41,961 nucleotides of DNA from Lysobacterales bacterium (GCA_021324945.1 JAJPID010000024.1:1-41961); one strand, 5' to 3'. Counted from the stretch's first letter, positions 24,768 through 33,893 are shown. The notes: generated from the sequence alone by a model not told the origin. Translations and numbers: made by a program.

Positions 24768-27404
24768 TCAGCGCAATTTCTCAATCCGCGACGCCACCCA
24801 CGGCAGTTGTATTGCCGAAGGCCATGCATTCTCGAAAGAGGCCAGAGAACGTTGCGCTTCGATCGCATCACCCGAAATCTTGGCCAACTCTGCTATCCGC
24901 AACAGCGCAAGATCGGATACTGCGACGTTAAATGGCGTAAGCGTGAATAGCATGTTGCTCTCCACATAGGCACGCCCGCGATGACTCGACAACCAGCGAG
25001 CTTCCGCAAGAGCATTGCTGTCATGGGCATCAACATAGGCATCCATCAGCGCAGCGTGTGTAATGTACAACTCGCTGCCGTTCACCAGCGACTTCAAAAT
25101 TGCGAGTGCGTTCTGTGGATGGCCGGACGCGCGTTCAATTTCAGCCTTTGCTACACCACGCATATTGTCAAGTACTGGCGTGTCCGCTTCGGAATTCGGC
25201 CCACTCGCGATCAATGCGTGCTCTGCCAGCTTTGTATCACCCGCATGCGCAGCAAGATACGCCGCCAACGCAATCTGGAATCTCAATTCGGATCGATCGA
25301 CCAGATTGGCTTGCGCAAGGGCTCTCTCCTCTCGCGCGAGATAGTTCTTGACCGCCCTCACTTGCGCCTCAGACGATGTTCCGTCCAGCGCTTGCAAACT
25401 CAATTCCATGGCGATGTAACGTCCAGCGATACGCGGCCCTAGCGAATCTGCCTTCAGGCGCGCTCCAGCGAGCAAATTTTCTGCATCGGCCCAGTTACCC
25501 TGGTCGAGTGCTATTGCAATGCTTGTGCTGTTATTGATGACGTCGAAACTGTCAGTACCGGACGATTTGCCGCGCTCAATCAAACCAATGGCTTCTTTGA
25601 ATTTTCGTTGAGCTGCATACGCGCAGGCGTAAAGGGAGTTTTGATAATGAGCGCCATCAGCAACCGACCGTGAGAATGCGCGCACTGCGTCAGTGTATCT
25701 GCCAGCTTCGACGTAAAACGCACCAAGTAAATATTCACTGGTTGCCCGATGGGGATTCTTGGACGAAGCTGATTGTTCAAGATAGGGGATAGCTTCCTCG
25801 AAGCGATTGGCGTACAGCGAGAGAAAATAGGCATATGCACCGATGCCCGGGAAATAATCTGGGTAAATGGTTGCCAGCAGCTTCCATTTCTCCAATTCCT
25901 GCCGTGGTGCTGTGTAACGAGTTGCCCGGGCATCTATATACAAGGCATCTCGCGGGGACAGACGTGCACGCTCCGCTTGAGCGGCACGGATTTCTGTCAG
26001 AGCCTTGTCTGGTTGATCTTCGCTATCGAAGATGTTGGCTAGCGCGATACGCGCTAATGCAAAATGAGGATCAATTCGCAGTGCCTGGACGAAATAAGCT
26101 TCTGCATTATTGAATTCGGCTTTGTCGTAAGCTCGTTCACCAAGTGAATAGGCTCTCAGCGCGTCAAGATTTGCAGTTGCGACGTCAGACAATGGCTGCG
26201 ACTGTTTTGAAACCATCGCCAGCGCTTCGCCGAGTTTGCCGCGCAGTTGTTTGCTGACGTCATCCAGCGAGGGCAGCACGGATTGCGCGCCAACGCCATC
26301 GGCGGAAACGGAATACACCGTGGCCTGCGTGTTGGGGTCGATCACCTCGGCGGTGATGCGCACACGGCCGCCGACCTCGGCCAGCGTAGGCAGAATCAGC
26401 GCGCGCGCACCTTCGCGGATGGCGATTTCCGAACCGATCGCGCGATTCACTTTCGTCTTGTCCGGATCACGCTGCATGCGTTGCAGGGTTTCCTGTACCG
26501 ACAGTTCCGGCAGCACGTTGACGTACTGCGATTGCTCCAGGCTGATGTGCAACGCGGTGTCGACCGACTGGTCGAAACGCGGTTCGCCGGTGAGGTTCTG
26601 CAGGTCGCCCACCACCACCCAGTCGCGCTTGCCGAAGGCGAGCGTGGGCGGGCTTTGCAGCAGGAACCACGCAGCCGTCCCGATGCCGATCGCGACCAGC
26701 GCGGCTTCCGCGGCCAGCGTCAGCGGCCGACGCCACCACGGCAGGATTCTTTTCGCGTTGCGCATCGATCGCGGCGCGTGCAGCGGCGCGATCTTCTCCT
26801 CGCCAATCTCGATCACTTCCAGCGGATCGGGCAGGCCCTTGAAACGGTAGCGGCCGTGGTCCTTCCAGTGCACGTGCGCGGCGGCGCGGCCGAGTTCGCC
26901 CTGCGCGCGGCGCGCGATATCGGCGGCGGCGGACGAACTCAATATCTGCTGCGGCAGCGCCAGTTGCGCCAGCCGCGCGGCGACCGGCTTCACCAAGCCC
27001 TCCACTTCGATCGGCTTGGCGCCACGCGACACGTCTTCCGGCGCGTTCTCCCAGATCACCACGTCGCCCATGTGGATGCCCACGCGCGCGCGAAGCACCA
27101 CACCTTCGGCGGCGGAAAGATGTTTCAGTCCGCGCTGGTAATCCAGCGCGAAGGCCACCGCCTGAATCGGGCGGTCGAACAGCAGCAGGAACCCGTCGGT
27201 CTTGTCGATCTCGCGGCCGCGGTGCTGCTCGATTAGCGCGCGCGCCAGGCGGTCGTGCTTGCGGATGATGTTGGCCGCGTTCTGATCGCCCATGCGCTCG
27301 ACCAGCGCGGTGGAATCGGCGATGTCGCACACCACAAGCGTGCGCAGTTGCGGCGTGGCGAGGTGGCCGGGACGGGGAGGCAGTTCGTGGATTGAGGCGT
27401 TCAT
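24768..27404 (-). CDS. Class III nucleotide cyclase - TPR membrane protein (putative peptide modification system cyclase)
   Basis: An 878-residue protein in four parts. Residues 18-150 are a class III cyclase domain with metal-binding D27 (VVCDIADST) and D70 (DKTDGF), purine-contacting K68, and RVGIHMGDV at 107-115. The position of the transition-state Asn reads P140 in VKPVAARL, while R144 is kept. A membrane helix spans about 228-249. A TolB/FlgO-like segment follows to about 400, and TPR-like repeats fill 405-878. From memory this matches 'putative peptide modification system cyclase' (TIGR04510), a family found beside such precursors. GGAG lies eight bases before the ATG. The TPR half is clearly less GC-rich than the cyclase half. 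Confidence 0.87.
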   Translation of the reverse strand: MNASIHELPPRPGHLATPQLRTLVVCDIADSTALVERMGDQNAANIIRKHDRLARALIEQHRGREIDKTDGFLLLFDRPIQAVAFALDYQRGLKHLSAAEGVVLRARVGIHMGDVVIWENAPEDVSRGAKPIEVEGLVKPVAARLAQLALPQQILSSSAAADIARRAQGELGRAAAHVHWKDHGRYRFKGLPDPLEVIEIGEEKIAPLHAPRSMRNAKRILPWWRRPLTLAAEAALVAIGIGTAAWFLLQSPPTLAFGKRDWVVVGDLQNLTGEPRFDQSVDTALHISLEQSQYVNVLPELSVQETLQRMQRDPDKTKVNRAIGSEIAIREGARALILPTLAEVGGRVRITAEVIDPNTQATVYSVSADGVGAQSVLPSLDDVSKQLRGKLGEALAMVSKQSQPLSDVATANLDALRAYSLGERAYDKAEFNNAEAYFVQALRIDPHFALARIALANIFDSEDQPDKALTEIRAAQAERARLSPRDALYIDARATRYTAPRQELEKWKLLATIYPDYFPGIGAYAYFLSLYANRFEEAIPYLEQSASSKNPHRATSEYLLGAFYVEAGRYTDAVRAFSRSVADGAHYQNSLYACAYAAQRKFKEAIGLIERGKSSGTDSFDVINNSTSIAIALDQGNWADAENLLAGARLKADSLGPRIAGRYIAMELSLQALDGTSSEAQVRAVKNYLAREERALAQANLVDRSELRFQIALAAYLAAHAGDTKLAEHALIASGPNSEADTPVLDNMRGVAKAEIERASGHPQNALAILKSLVNGSELYITHAALMDAYVDAHDSNALAEARWLSSHRGRAYVESNMLFTLTPFNVAVSDLALLRIAELAKISGDAIEAQRSLASFENAWPSAIQLPWVASRIEKLR

Positions 27405-27416
27405 GACTACAGCTCC

Positions 27417-27500
27417 GTTCGCGCTGAGCGTAGTGAGCGCAGCGAACGGAGTCGAAGCGTTCTTCGACTACGGCCCTGCGGGCCCGCGCTCAGGACGAAC
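27417..27500. repeat. 84-bp palindromic repeat element with inverted ends
   Basis: The ends GTTCGCGCTGAGCG (27417-27430) and CGCTCAGGACGAAC (27487-27500) are inverted copies with 12 of 14 matches. Inside are two hairpins: GTCGAAG/CTTCGAC at 27451-27468 and GGCCC/GGGCC at 27472-27484. It fills most of the gap between the GGDEF gene and the cyclase-TPR gene and ends just before the latter's ribosome site. It looks like a non-coding, MITE- or REP-like insertion. Confidence 0.7.
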
Positions 27501-27526
27501 CTCAAGAACGTTCGTCCCGGGGAAAG

Positions 27527-28552
27527 TCACATCAACACATGCGCGCCGTCGCCGCCGGAGCCCTTGACGTGATAGAGCGCGCAATCGGCCTCGCTGTACC
27601 ACACCGACCAGCCGGCTTCGTCACGGCAGAGGCTGCCGCCCACACTCACCGACACGCGCAAATCCGCCGGCGCGTTGCGGAAGCGCAACTGCCGCACGCC
27701 CTCTGCGATGCGCAATGCGCGGTCGGCCAGCTCGCGCTGATCCAGCACCTGCGCCAGCAATGCGAATTCGTCGCCGCCCAGACGGCAGGGCAGATCGATC
27801 GCCGTGGACGCCTCCTGCACTTCGGCCGCGACCGCGCGCAGCACCTCGTCGCCGACCAGATGGCCCGCGCGGTCGTTGATCTGCTTGAAATGATCCAGAT
27901 CGATCAGCAGCAGGCCGAGCATGCGCGTGCGTTCGCGCATTTCGCCCATCGTTTCGAGATAGCGGTACAGCGCGCGCCGGTTGCACAGACCGGTGAGGTC
28001 GTCGGTGCAGACCTGCCGGCGCGCGAGGTGCAGTTGATCTTGAGTCTGCCGCAGCGAATCCAGCGTCTGGATCAGATCCTCGTTGCGGCGCTTGTAGTTC
28101 GTAATGAGTTGCTGCTCGCTCGCCACCAGATAGGAAAACGAGCGGCGCATGAACTGCGCCAGTAGTTGCGGCTCGCGTTCCAGCAAGTCGTCGAAGGCTT
28201 CCTGCTCGATCATGCGCAGCACGCAATGTTCGGCCGCGACCGCACTGCCCGAGCGCGCGTGGTTGCCGACGAACAGCGCGAGCTCGCCGAAGAATTCGCG
28301 CGGGCCGATCAGCTTGTCCGGCAGGTCGCCGCAGAATTCCAGCAACACGCGGCCCTGTTCGATCACGAACATCGCGCGGCCGAACTCGCCGCGGCGGAAA
28401 ACGGTCTGCCCTGGCATCAGCTCGCGCCGCTCGCCGGCGGAAACCAGCAGCGAGAATTCCGCATCCGATAACTGGCGCGGCAGCCGTGCCACGCGCGCAC
28501 TCACGTGCGGCGCTTCGCGCTCGGCTGTGGCTTGGGCTTCAGCGTGGGACAC
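27527..28552 (-). CDS. Cyclic nucleotide-binding domain - GGDEF diguanylate cyclase
   Basis: A 341-residue soluble protein. Residues about 30-140 form a cNMP-binding fold with FGELAL (88-93) and a phosphate-binding Arg100 in HARSGSAVA. A coiled linker (145-180) leads into a GGDEF domain with DDLTGLCNRRAL and an intact GGDEF motif at 259-263, so it should make c-di-GMP. The inhibitory I-site RxxD reads TAID (250-253), so product inhibition is probably lost. The start is given as a GTG at 28552 behind GGGGGAG, though spacing is short; a TTG at 28606 is the alternative. Position upstream of the cyclase gene suggests it may sense the cyclase's product. Confidence 0.88.
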   Translation of the reverse strand: MSHAEAQATAEREAPHVSARVARLPRQLSDAEFSLLVSAGERRELMPGQTVFRRGEFGRAMFVIEQGRVLLEFCGDLPDKLIGPREFFGELALFVGNHARSGSAVAAEHCVLRMIEQEAFDDLLEREPQLLAQFMRRSFSYLVASEQQLITNYKRRNEDLIQTLDSLRQTQDQLHLARRQVCTDDLTGLCNRRALYRYLETMGEMRERTRMLGLLLIDLDHFKQINDRAGHLVGDEVLRAVAAEVQEASTAIDLPCRLGGDEFALLAQVLDQRELADRALRIAEGVRQLRFRNAPADLRVSVSVGGSLCRDEAGWSVWYSEADCALYHVKGSGGDGAHVLM

Positions 28553-28627
28553 GGCCTCCCCCTTGAAGGCACACAGCTGCCGATAGTACCGCAACTCGCT
28601 GATCAAGACAGGGCCGCCGCGCGGATT

Positions 28628-29215
28628 TTAGATACCGCGGTTTTTCCCCCGGAACGGCGCGTAAAAGCTGCGCAGCGCGGCGATGTCGGCGGCCATATTC
28701 GCGGTCGGTTGGAACAGCGGGCCGACGCCGATCACCTTGCGCGGATAATCGAAATAGGCGGGAATGACCGGCACGCCCGCCTCGCGCGCGATCCGCCAGA
28801 AGCCGCTCTTCCATTGGGCCACCTGCTTGCGCGTGCCTTCCGGTTCGACTCCGAGCCAGAAACGTTCTCGCATTTGGAACTGCCGCACCATCTGTTCGAC
28901 CACGCCGTGCGCGGCGCGGCGTTCGATCGGAATGCCGCCGAGCTTGCGCAGCAACGGGCCGAGGGGCCATGCGAACAATTCGCGCTTGGCCATGAACGAG
29001 ATGTCCACGCCCAACGCGACCTTGAACAACAGGCCGTGCACGCCGTCCCACCACGATGAATGCGGCGCGGCGATCAGTACGGCTTTCGGAACGTCCGGAA
29101 GCTCGCCTTCGAACCGCCAGCCGCTGACGCGCACGATGCCGCGAAAGAGCTTCCGCCAGGCACGCTGCCGAAATTGCGGTGCGTGCGGCGGCAACCGCGA
29201 AGGCAGCGGACTCAA
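28628..29215 (-). CDS. PlsC-like 1-acyl-glycerol-3-phosphate acyltransferase family protein
   Basis: A 195-residue acyltransferase. The catalytic HX4D motif is HSSWWD at 52-57 and the substrate-binding motif is EPEGTR at 124-129. The short length without long membrane helices matches a PlsC-like branch that modifies lysophospholipids or ornithine lipids rather than full-size PlsC. The start is a TTG at 29215 that overlaps the stop of arfB, so translation is probably coupled. The true acyl acceptor is not known. Confidence 0.87.
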   Translation of the reverse strand: MSPLPSRLPPHAPQFRQRAWRKLFRGIVRVSGWRFEGELPDVPKAVLIAAPHSSWWDGVHGLLFKVALGVDISFMAKRELFAWPLGPLLRKLGGIPIERRAAHGVVEQMVRQFQMRERFWLGVEPEGTRKQVAQWKSGFWRIAREAGVPVIPAYFDYPRKVIGVGPLFQPTANMAADIAALRSFYAPFRGKNRGI

Positions 29216-29631
29216 TCTTCGCTCCAGCCGCGCGCGCGATTGCGCTTGATCCGGCCGCGCTTCTGCTTGCCGGCCAGGCGACGCTCTCTCGAAGCGCGCG
29301 TCGGCTTCGTGGCGATGCGCTTCTTCGGCACATGCAGCGCGCTGCGGATCAGTTCGATCAAACGCTCGCGCGCGTCTTCGCGGTTGCGCGCCTGATCGCG
29401 GAAACGCCGCGCCTGGATCACCAGCACGCCGTCGTCGGTCAGCCGGCGATCGTTGCGCGCCAACAAGCGCTCGCGCACGTCATCCGGCAACGATGGCGAA
29501 TGCACCACGTCGAAACGCAATTCCACCGCGCTCTCGGTGCGGTTGACGTGCTGCCCGCCCGGACCATCCGCGCGCAAAAAGCGCTCGGTGAGTTCGGAGT
29601 CGGGGATGGCGAGGGCGGAAGTGATGCGCAT
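29212..29631 (-). CDS. arfB: Alternative ribosome-rescue peptidyl-tRNA hydrolase ArfB
   Basis: A 139-residue release-factor homologue that frees stalled ribosomes lacking a stop codon. The catalytic GGQ is in GPGGQHVN (23-30), followed by the TESAVELRFD block. The C-terminal tail from about residue 105 is very basic (KPTRASRERRLAGKQKRGR), as needed to enter the empty mRNA channel. Length matches the family. The ATG at 29631 is clear. The stop overlaps the acyltransferase start. Confidence 0.96.
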   Translation of the reverse strand: MRITSALAIPDSELTERFLRADGPGGQHVNRTESAVELRFDVVHSPSLPDDVRERLLARNDRRLTDDGVLVIQARRFRDQARNREDARERLIELIRSALHVPKKRIATKPTRASRERRLAGKQKRGRIKRNRARGWSED

Positions 29632-29655
29632 ACGACGACTTTACACACTCTCCGC

Positions 29656-29678
29656 CATTCCGGCGAAAGCCCGAACCC
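29656..29678. repeat. REP-like fragment
   Basis: ATTCCGGCGAAAGCCCG in the gap between ubiB and arfB is a partial copy of the ATTCCGGC-type repeat seen intact near 14037-14056. Its second arm is decayed. Confidence 0.45.
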
Positions 29679-29772
29679 AGTGACTTTTTTCACAAGATCT
29701 CTTGGTTCGGCTCGCAGCCGAAGACGGCGCTGAAAGCCTGCTCGATAGGGCCATCCTTGGCCGAACTTTCAG

Positions 29773-31425
29773 CTACCGACTTCGCCACGGCCAAGCGATC
29801 GCAAACGTGCCCAATCCAATTGCAAGCGCCACGATTTCCAACCACGGCGCCCGCGCTGGCGCGAGGACGAACATCAGCGCGGCGCTGACCACCAGCGCGC
29901 CGCCGAACGAGGCGGCGAGGATTCTGCGTTGCGTGTCGCGCTGCGCGGCGTGCAGGAATTGCAACTCCTGCGAGGTGACATCCACGCGCGTGGCGCCCTG
30001 CGCCAGTTTCTGCAAACCCGTGTGCACCAGGTCGGGAATCTGCGGCGCGATGTGCAGCCACTCCGGCACGCGGCGGCGGATCTCACGCAGCGCGCGCAGC
30101 GGGTTGTAGCGGCGCGCCAGAATCCGCTTCAGTTCCGGATACGCCACTGCCCAGATGTCGATCTGCGGATCGAGCTGCCGGCCCAGACCTTCGATGTTCA
30201 ATAGCGTCTTCTGCAACAGGATCAATTGCGGTTGCAGCGTCAGTTCGAACTGCCGCGCGGTGTTGAACATCTTGGCGATCACCTCGGCCAGCGAGATTTC
30301 CGACAGCGGCCGGGTGAAATACGGTTCGCACACCGTGCGCACTGCGGTTTCCAATTCGTCCAGTCGCACGTCCGCAGGCACCCAGCCGGCCGCGACGTGC
30401 AATGCCGCGATGCGCCGGTAATCGCGTTCGAACAGCGCCATGAAATTCTCGGCCAGCCAGTACTGGTCGGCTTCCGGCAGCGTGCCCATGATGCCGAAAT
30501 CCAGCGCGATGAAACGCGGATCCTCGACGCGCGTCGTGTCCACCCAGATGTTGCCCGGGTGCGCATCGGCGTGAAAGAAGTTGTCGCGGAAGACCTGCGT
30601 GTAGAACAGCCGCACGCCCTTGGCGGCGAGATGACGACGATCGATGCCGGCCGCATCCAGCGCGGCGATATCGTCGGCCGGAATGCCGTGCACGCGCTCC
30701 ATCGTGAACACGCGCTCGTTGGTGTGCGACCAATGCACCTCAGGCACGTACAGATCGGGCGAGTCGGTGAAATTGCGCCGCAGCAGGCTCGCGTTCGCCG
30801 CTTCGCGTTGCAGGTCGAGTTCGTGATAGAGCGTCTTCTCGATTTCCTCGACGATTTCCTGCGGCCGAATCTTGTCTGCCTGCGGATGCCAACGCGCGAC
30901 GAGATTGGCCAGCGCGTGCAGCAGATCGAGATCGCGTGCGATCTGTTTGCGGATGCCGGGGCGGACGACCTTGACGACGACCTCGCGGCCGTCCGGCAAT
31001 GCCGCCGCGTGCACCTGCGCGATCGAAGCCGAGGCCAGTGGTGTTTCATCGAAACGCGCATACAACGCGGTGATCGGCGCATCCAGCGCTTCCTCGACGA
31101 TGGCGCGCGCCTGAGCGCCGGGAAACGGCGGCACCTGATCCTGCAGCAGCGCCAGTTCGTCGGCTACGTCCGGCGGCAAGAGGTCGCGGCGCGTGGACAA
31201 CACCTGCCCGGCCTTGACATAGATCGGCCCCAGTTGCGTCAATGCCAGGCGCAAGCGCGCACCGCGCGGCATCGATGCAATCTCCGTACGAGGTTTCGGC
31301 AACACAGCGCGCGCCCATTGCAGCGGACGCATCACGTGCGCTTCGTCGATCAGATCGTCCAGCCGGTAGCGCACCAACACCGCAAGAACACGCAGCACAC
31401 GCGGGAACAGCCGCAGCGGTGTCAT
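29773..31425 (-). CDS. ubiB: Ubiquinone biosynthesis kinase-like protein UbiB
   Basis: A 550-residue atypical kinase of the UbiB/ADCK family needed for ubiquinone biosynthesis, probably for lipid extraction by ATPase action. The family-specific KxGQ motif is KAGQ at 71-74. Other marks are the Ala-rich loop [11 protein letters not shown], the metal-binding FHADAHPGN and LDFGIMG. Two hydrophobic helices near the C-terminus (about 500-520 and 525-545) anchor it in the inner membrane. It shares a four-base ATGA overlap with ubiJ upstream. Confidence 0.96.
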   Translation of the reverse strand: MTPLRLFPRVLRVLAVLVRYRLDDLIDEAHVMRPLQWARAVLPKPRTEIASMPRGARLRLALTQLGPIYVKAGQVLSTRRDLLPPDVADELALLQDQVPPFPGAQARAIVEEALDAPITALYARFDETPLASASIAQVHAAALPDGREVVVKVVRPGIRKQIARDLDLLHALANLVARWHPQADKIRPQEIVEEIEKTLYHELDLQREAANASLLRRNFTDSPDLYVPEVHWSHTNERVFTMERVHGIPADDIAALDAAGIDRRHLAAKGVRLFYTQVFRDNFFHADAHPGNIWVDTTRVEDPRFIALDFGIMGTLPEADQYWLAENFMALFERDYRRIAALHVAAGWVPADVRLDELETAVRTVCEPYFTRPLSEISLAEVIAKMFNTARQFELTLQPQLILLQKTLLNIEGLGRQLDPQIDIWAVAYPELKRILARRYNPLRALREIRRRVPEWLHIAPQIPDLVHTGLQKLAQGATRVDVTSQELQFLHAAQRDTQRRILAASFGGALVVSAALMFVLAPARAPWLEIVALAIGLGTFAIAWPWRSR

Positions 31426-32075
31426 GCGGTTTGTTCCCGCAATCGGTTCAAGCGCGCGTTCAAGCGCTCGGCGCGTTCGCGCACCGCATCCACTTCATCC
31501 AGAAAATCGTCCAGCTCGCTGCGCGGCACAACCAGCCGCGATTCGTCGCGCAGCCAGTCGGCGGAATCCTGTGCAGCGTGCTGCGCGCGCTGCCGTACCC
31601 ATTGCGCCGCTTCGCGCAAGGCGCGCGCGATGGCAACGCCTGCCACCTCCCCAAACACATTCGCGAATGCTGCCTCGAAATCCGGCGCGAACTGGCGCGC
31701 CAGTTTCTCCACTCGCCGCGCCAATTCCGCATCGCCTGCGATTTCGACTTTGCCCGGCAGCATTTCGCCATTGGGCGAGAGCGCCATCGCCAGCAGCGAA
31801 GCGGGCGTGGCGGAAACGCGCAGGTCGGTTTTGCCTTGCTGCGATTCCTCCGATTGCGGAGGTTGCACGTGCAGAGCGCCTTCGCGCACCACAATGTCGA
31901 AAGCAATCTCCGGCCCGCGCAGATGCACGCCGATACGGCGGCCATCCAGTTTTGCCAGCGCCGTCTGCGTATCCGGATCGAGTTTCAGCGCGCGGTTGAA
32001 CGCGCGCTCTAGCGCGCGGCCGGCCAGCCGCCGCAACGGTTTCGGCATCCATGCATTGGCGGCGGTCGAGTGCAT
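31422..32075 (-). CDS. ubiJ: SCP2-domain ubiquinone accessory factor UbiJ
   Basis: A 217-residue protein with an SCP2 lipid-binding domain (about 15-120, with [19 protein letters not shown], and the [12 protein letters not shown] turn) and a C-terminal helical region ending in a coiled coil. UbiJ holds the hydrophobic quinone intermediates for the Ubi complex. The gene overlaps ubiB by four bases, as in E. coli where ubiJ precedes ubiB. The ATG at 32075 is the only sensible start. Confidence 0.92.
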   Translation of the reverse strand: MHSTAANAWMPKPLRRLAGRALERAFNRALKLDPDTQTALAKLDGRRIGVHLRGPEIAFDIVVREGALHVQPPQSEESQQGKTDLRVSATPASLLAMALSPNGEMLPGKVEIAGDAELARRVEKLARQFAPDFEAAFANVFGEVAGVAIARALREAAQWVRQRAQHAAQDSADWLRDESRLVVPRSELDDFLDEVDAVRERAERLNARLNRLREQTA

Positions 32076-32090
32076 GCGGTAATTCTAGCC

Positions 32091-32555
32091 TCACGCACCG
32101 CCCGCAAAGTCCAATTGCCGCCACACCTCGTACACCGCCACCGCGACGGCGTTGGAGAGATTGATGCTGCGGTTGCCGGGCACCATCGGCAGGCGCACGC
32201 GCCGAGCCGGCGGAAAGCGGTCGAGAGTTTCATCCGGCAACCCGCTTGTCTCGCAGCCGAACAGCAGGGCGTCGCCATCCTGGAATTGCACATCGGTATG
32301 GCGAACTTCACCGCGCGTGGTGAAGGCGAACGTGCGCGGATGATTCAACGCGGCAAGACATGCATCCAGATCGTCGTGCACCGCCACGCGCACGAATTCG
32401 TGATAGTCCAGACCCGCGCGGCGCAATTTCGCGTGATCCATTTCGAACCCGAGCGGCCGGACCAAATGCAGCGACGCGCCGGTGTTGGCGCACAGCCGGA
32501 TCACGTTGCCGGTGTTGGGCGGGATCTCCGGATTGTGCAGGATGACATGCAGCAT
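32091..32555 (-). CDS. trmL: tRNA (cytidine(34)-2'-O)-methyltransferase TrmL
   Basis: A 154-residue SPOUT methyltransferase that methylates the wobble base ribose of leucine tRNAs. The start MLHVILHNPEIPPNTGN, the middle FGCETSGLP and the knot segment MVPGNRSINLSNAVAVAVYE mark the family (quoted in parts). The ATG at 32555 overlaps the stop of the SDR gene (TGATG), so the two are coupled, and it gives the usual length. Confidence 0.95.
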   Translation of the reverse strand: MLHVILHNPEIPPNTGNVIRLCANTGASLHLVRPLGFEMDHAKLRRAGLDYHEFVRVAVHDDLDACLAALNHPRTFAFTTRGEVRHTDVQFQDGDALLFGCETSGLPDETLDRFPPARRVRLPMVPGNRSINLSNAVAVAVYEVWRQLDFAGGA

Positions 32556-33253
32556 CACCAAGGGAGCGGCGCGCCGTCGTAGGCCATGAACTTGCCGCCG
32601 TCCTCGGGTTTGGCGCGCTCAATCAGACTCAGCATCGCCTTCACCGAAGTCGCCGGTTCCAACGTCGCACCCGCGCCACCCATGTCGGTTTTCACCCAGC
32701 CCGGATGCATCGCCATCACCATGATGCCGCGCGGACCCAGCTCCGCAGCCAGCCGCTTCACCGCCATGTTCAATGCGGCCTTGCTCATCGCGTAACTGAG
32801 CGTGCGGAAACTGGACGCCTGCGCGATCGACGCCAGTTGCGTGGAAACGCACAGCACGCGCGGCTTGTGCCCGCGCGCCAGCAGTGCGCTGAGCGCCTGC
32901 GTGATCAGCAAGGGCGCGGCGGCATTGACCGCGAAGCTCTGCATCAGCGATTCGGAAGTGACGTTGCCGAAGCGCTCGCCGGACACCAGCACGCCGGCGT
33001 TGTTGACCAGCAAGTCCACGCGTTGCAGATGTTTCACCGCCACTTCCGGCAAGGCAGCGATCTCGTTCGCAGCGGCGACATCCAATGCATGCACGATCAA
33101 TTCTTCGCCATGTTTTTTGCGCAACGCATTCAGATCGTCCGCCTGCACCGGATCGCGGCAGCAGGCCAGCACGCGCGCGCCGCGTTCCAGCAATTGTTTG
33201 GTGAACTCCAATCCCAATCCGCGATTGGCGCCGGTGACCAGACAGCGCTGCAT
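32555..33253 (-). CDS. Short-chain dehydrogenase/reductase
   Basis: A 232-residue Rossmann enzyme. The cofactor motif is TGANRGLG at 7-14, with NNAG at 84-87, a catalytic Ser near 137 and the YxxxK pair Y154/K158. The late MHPGWVKTDMGG is typical of the csgA-like branch of classical SDRs. The substrate is unknown. No acidic residue follows the first strand, and CCRD at 31-34 makes NADP use likely. It is the first gene of a pair with trmL. Confidence 0.92.
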   Translation of the reverse strand: MQRCLVTGANRGLGLEFTKQLLERGARVLACCRDPVQADDLNALRKKHGEELIVHALDVAAANEIAALPEVAVKHLQRVDLLVNNAGVLVSGERFGNVTSESLMQSFAVNAAAPLLITQALSALLARGHKPRVLCVSTQLASIAQASSFRTLSYAMSKAALNMAVKRLAAELGPRGIMVMAMHPGWVKTDMGGAGATLEPATSVKAMLSLIERAKPEDGGKFMAYDGAPLPW

Positions 33254-33344
33254 GTCGAACTCCCGCGTATTGATCTAGTTTAGTCCTACGGCCATTCAGC
33301 CGGGGCGAATTATCTTGCGCATGTTCGATGCGCCGGAGATCGCC

Positions 33345-33893
33345 ATGAAATCCCTCTTGCGAATGGCGCCGCTGTTCGGCGGCGCCCTGCTTTCCGCATG
33401 CACCTACGGCATCGTGCTGGATGCCGGCGGACAGAGCGTCAGCACCGACTGGAACGGCCAGCGCGTGGCCAGTTGCCGCGACATCGGCAAAGTGACGGTG
33501 TCGGTGATGAGCCGCGTCGGGCCGATCGACCGCAGCGACATCAAGGTGCGCGACGAACTGGAGATCATGGCGCGCAACCAGGCCGCGCAGATGCACGCCG
33601 ACACGATCACGCCGCTGGGCGACCCGCGCGACGGCGAGCAATCGTGGGAAGCGTATTCCTGCGGCACGGTGGCGCCGCAGGGTTATGCGCCGCCATCCAA
33701 CGACTACGCTCCGTCCCCGAATACGCAGGGTTCCGGCGCGCCGGTGGAAGACGTGCCGCCGCCGAGCGCGCCGTCGCAATCGAACTATCCGCCTCCGCCG
33801 CCACCGCAGAATTCGCAACCACAGCCCTTCAGCGCGCCGATGCCCGCGGGCAGCGGCGCGCAGACGTATCCGGTTTCGGGGAGCTCCGGCTAG
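33345..33893 (+). CDS. DUF4156-like outer-membrane lipoprotein
   Basis: A 182-residue protein with a lipoprotein signal: MKSLLRMAPLFGGALLSAC, acylated Cys at residue 19. The middle has GKVTVSVMSRVG and ELEIMARNQAAQMHADTITPL, close to the DUF4156 pattern. The last 70 residues are a low-complexity tail rich in Pro, Ser and Gln that may span peptidoglycan or simply be disordered. The ATG at 33345 is chosen since the upstream in-frame codon would place charged residues before the signal. The function is unknown. Confidence 0.85.
   Translation: MKSLLRMAPLFGGALLSACTYGIVLDAGGQSVSTDWNGQRVASCRDIGKVTVSVMSRVGPIDRSDIKVRDELEIMARNQAAQMHADTITPLGDPRDGEQSWEAYSCGTVAPQGYAPPSNDYAPSPNTQGSGAPVEDVPPPSAPSQSNYPPPPPPQNSQPQPFSAPMPAGSGAQTYPVSGSSG

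Noticed and set aside
30226-32082. Rightward 618-codon open frame
   Set aside because: It lies antisense to ubiB and ubiJ, which have clear family motifs. Long antisense frames are expected at this GC content, and the translation is Arg/His/Gln-rich with no known domain.
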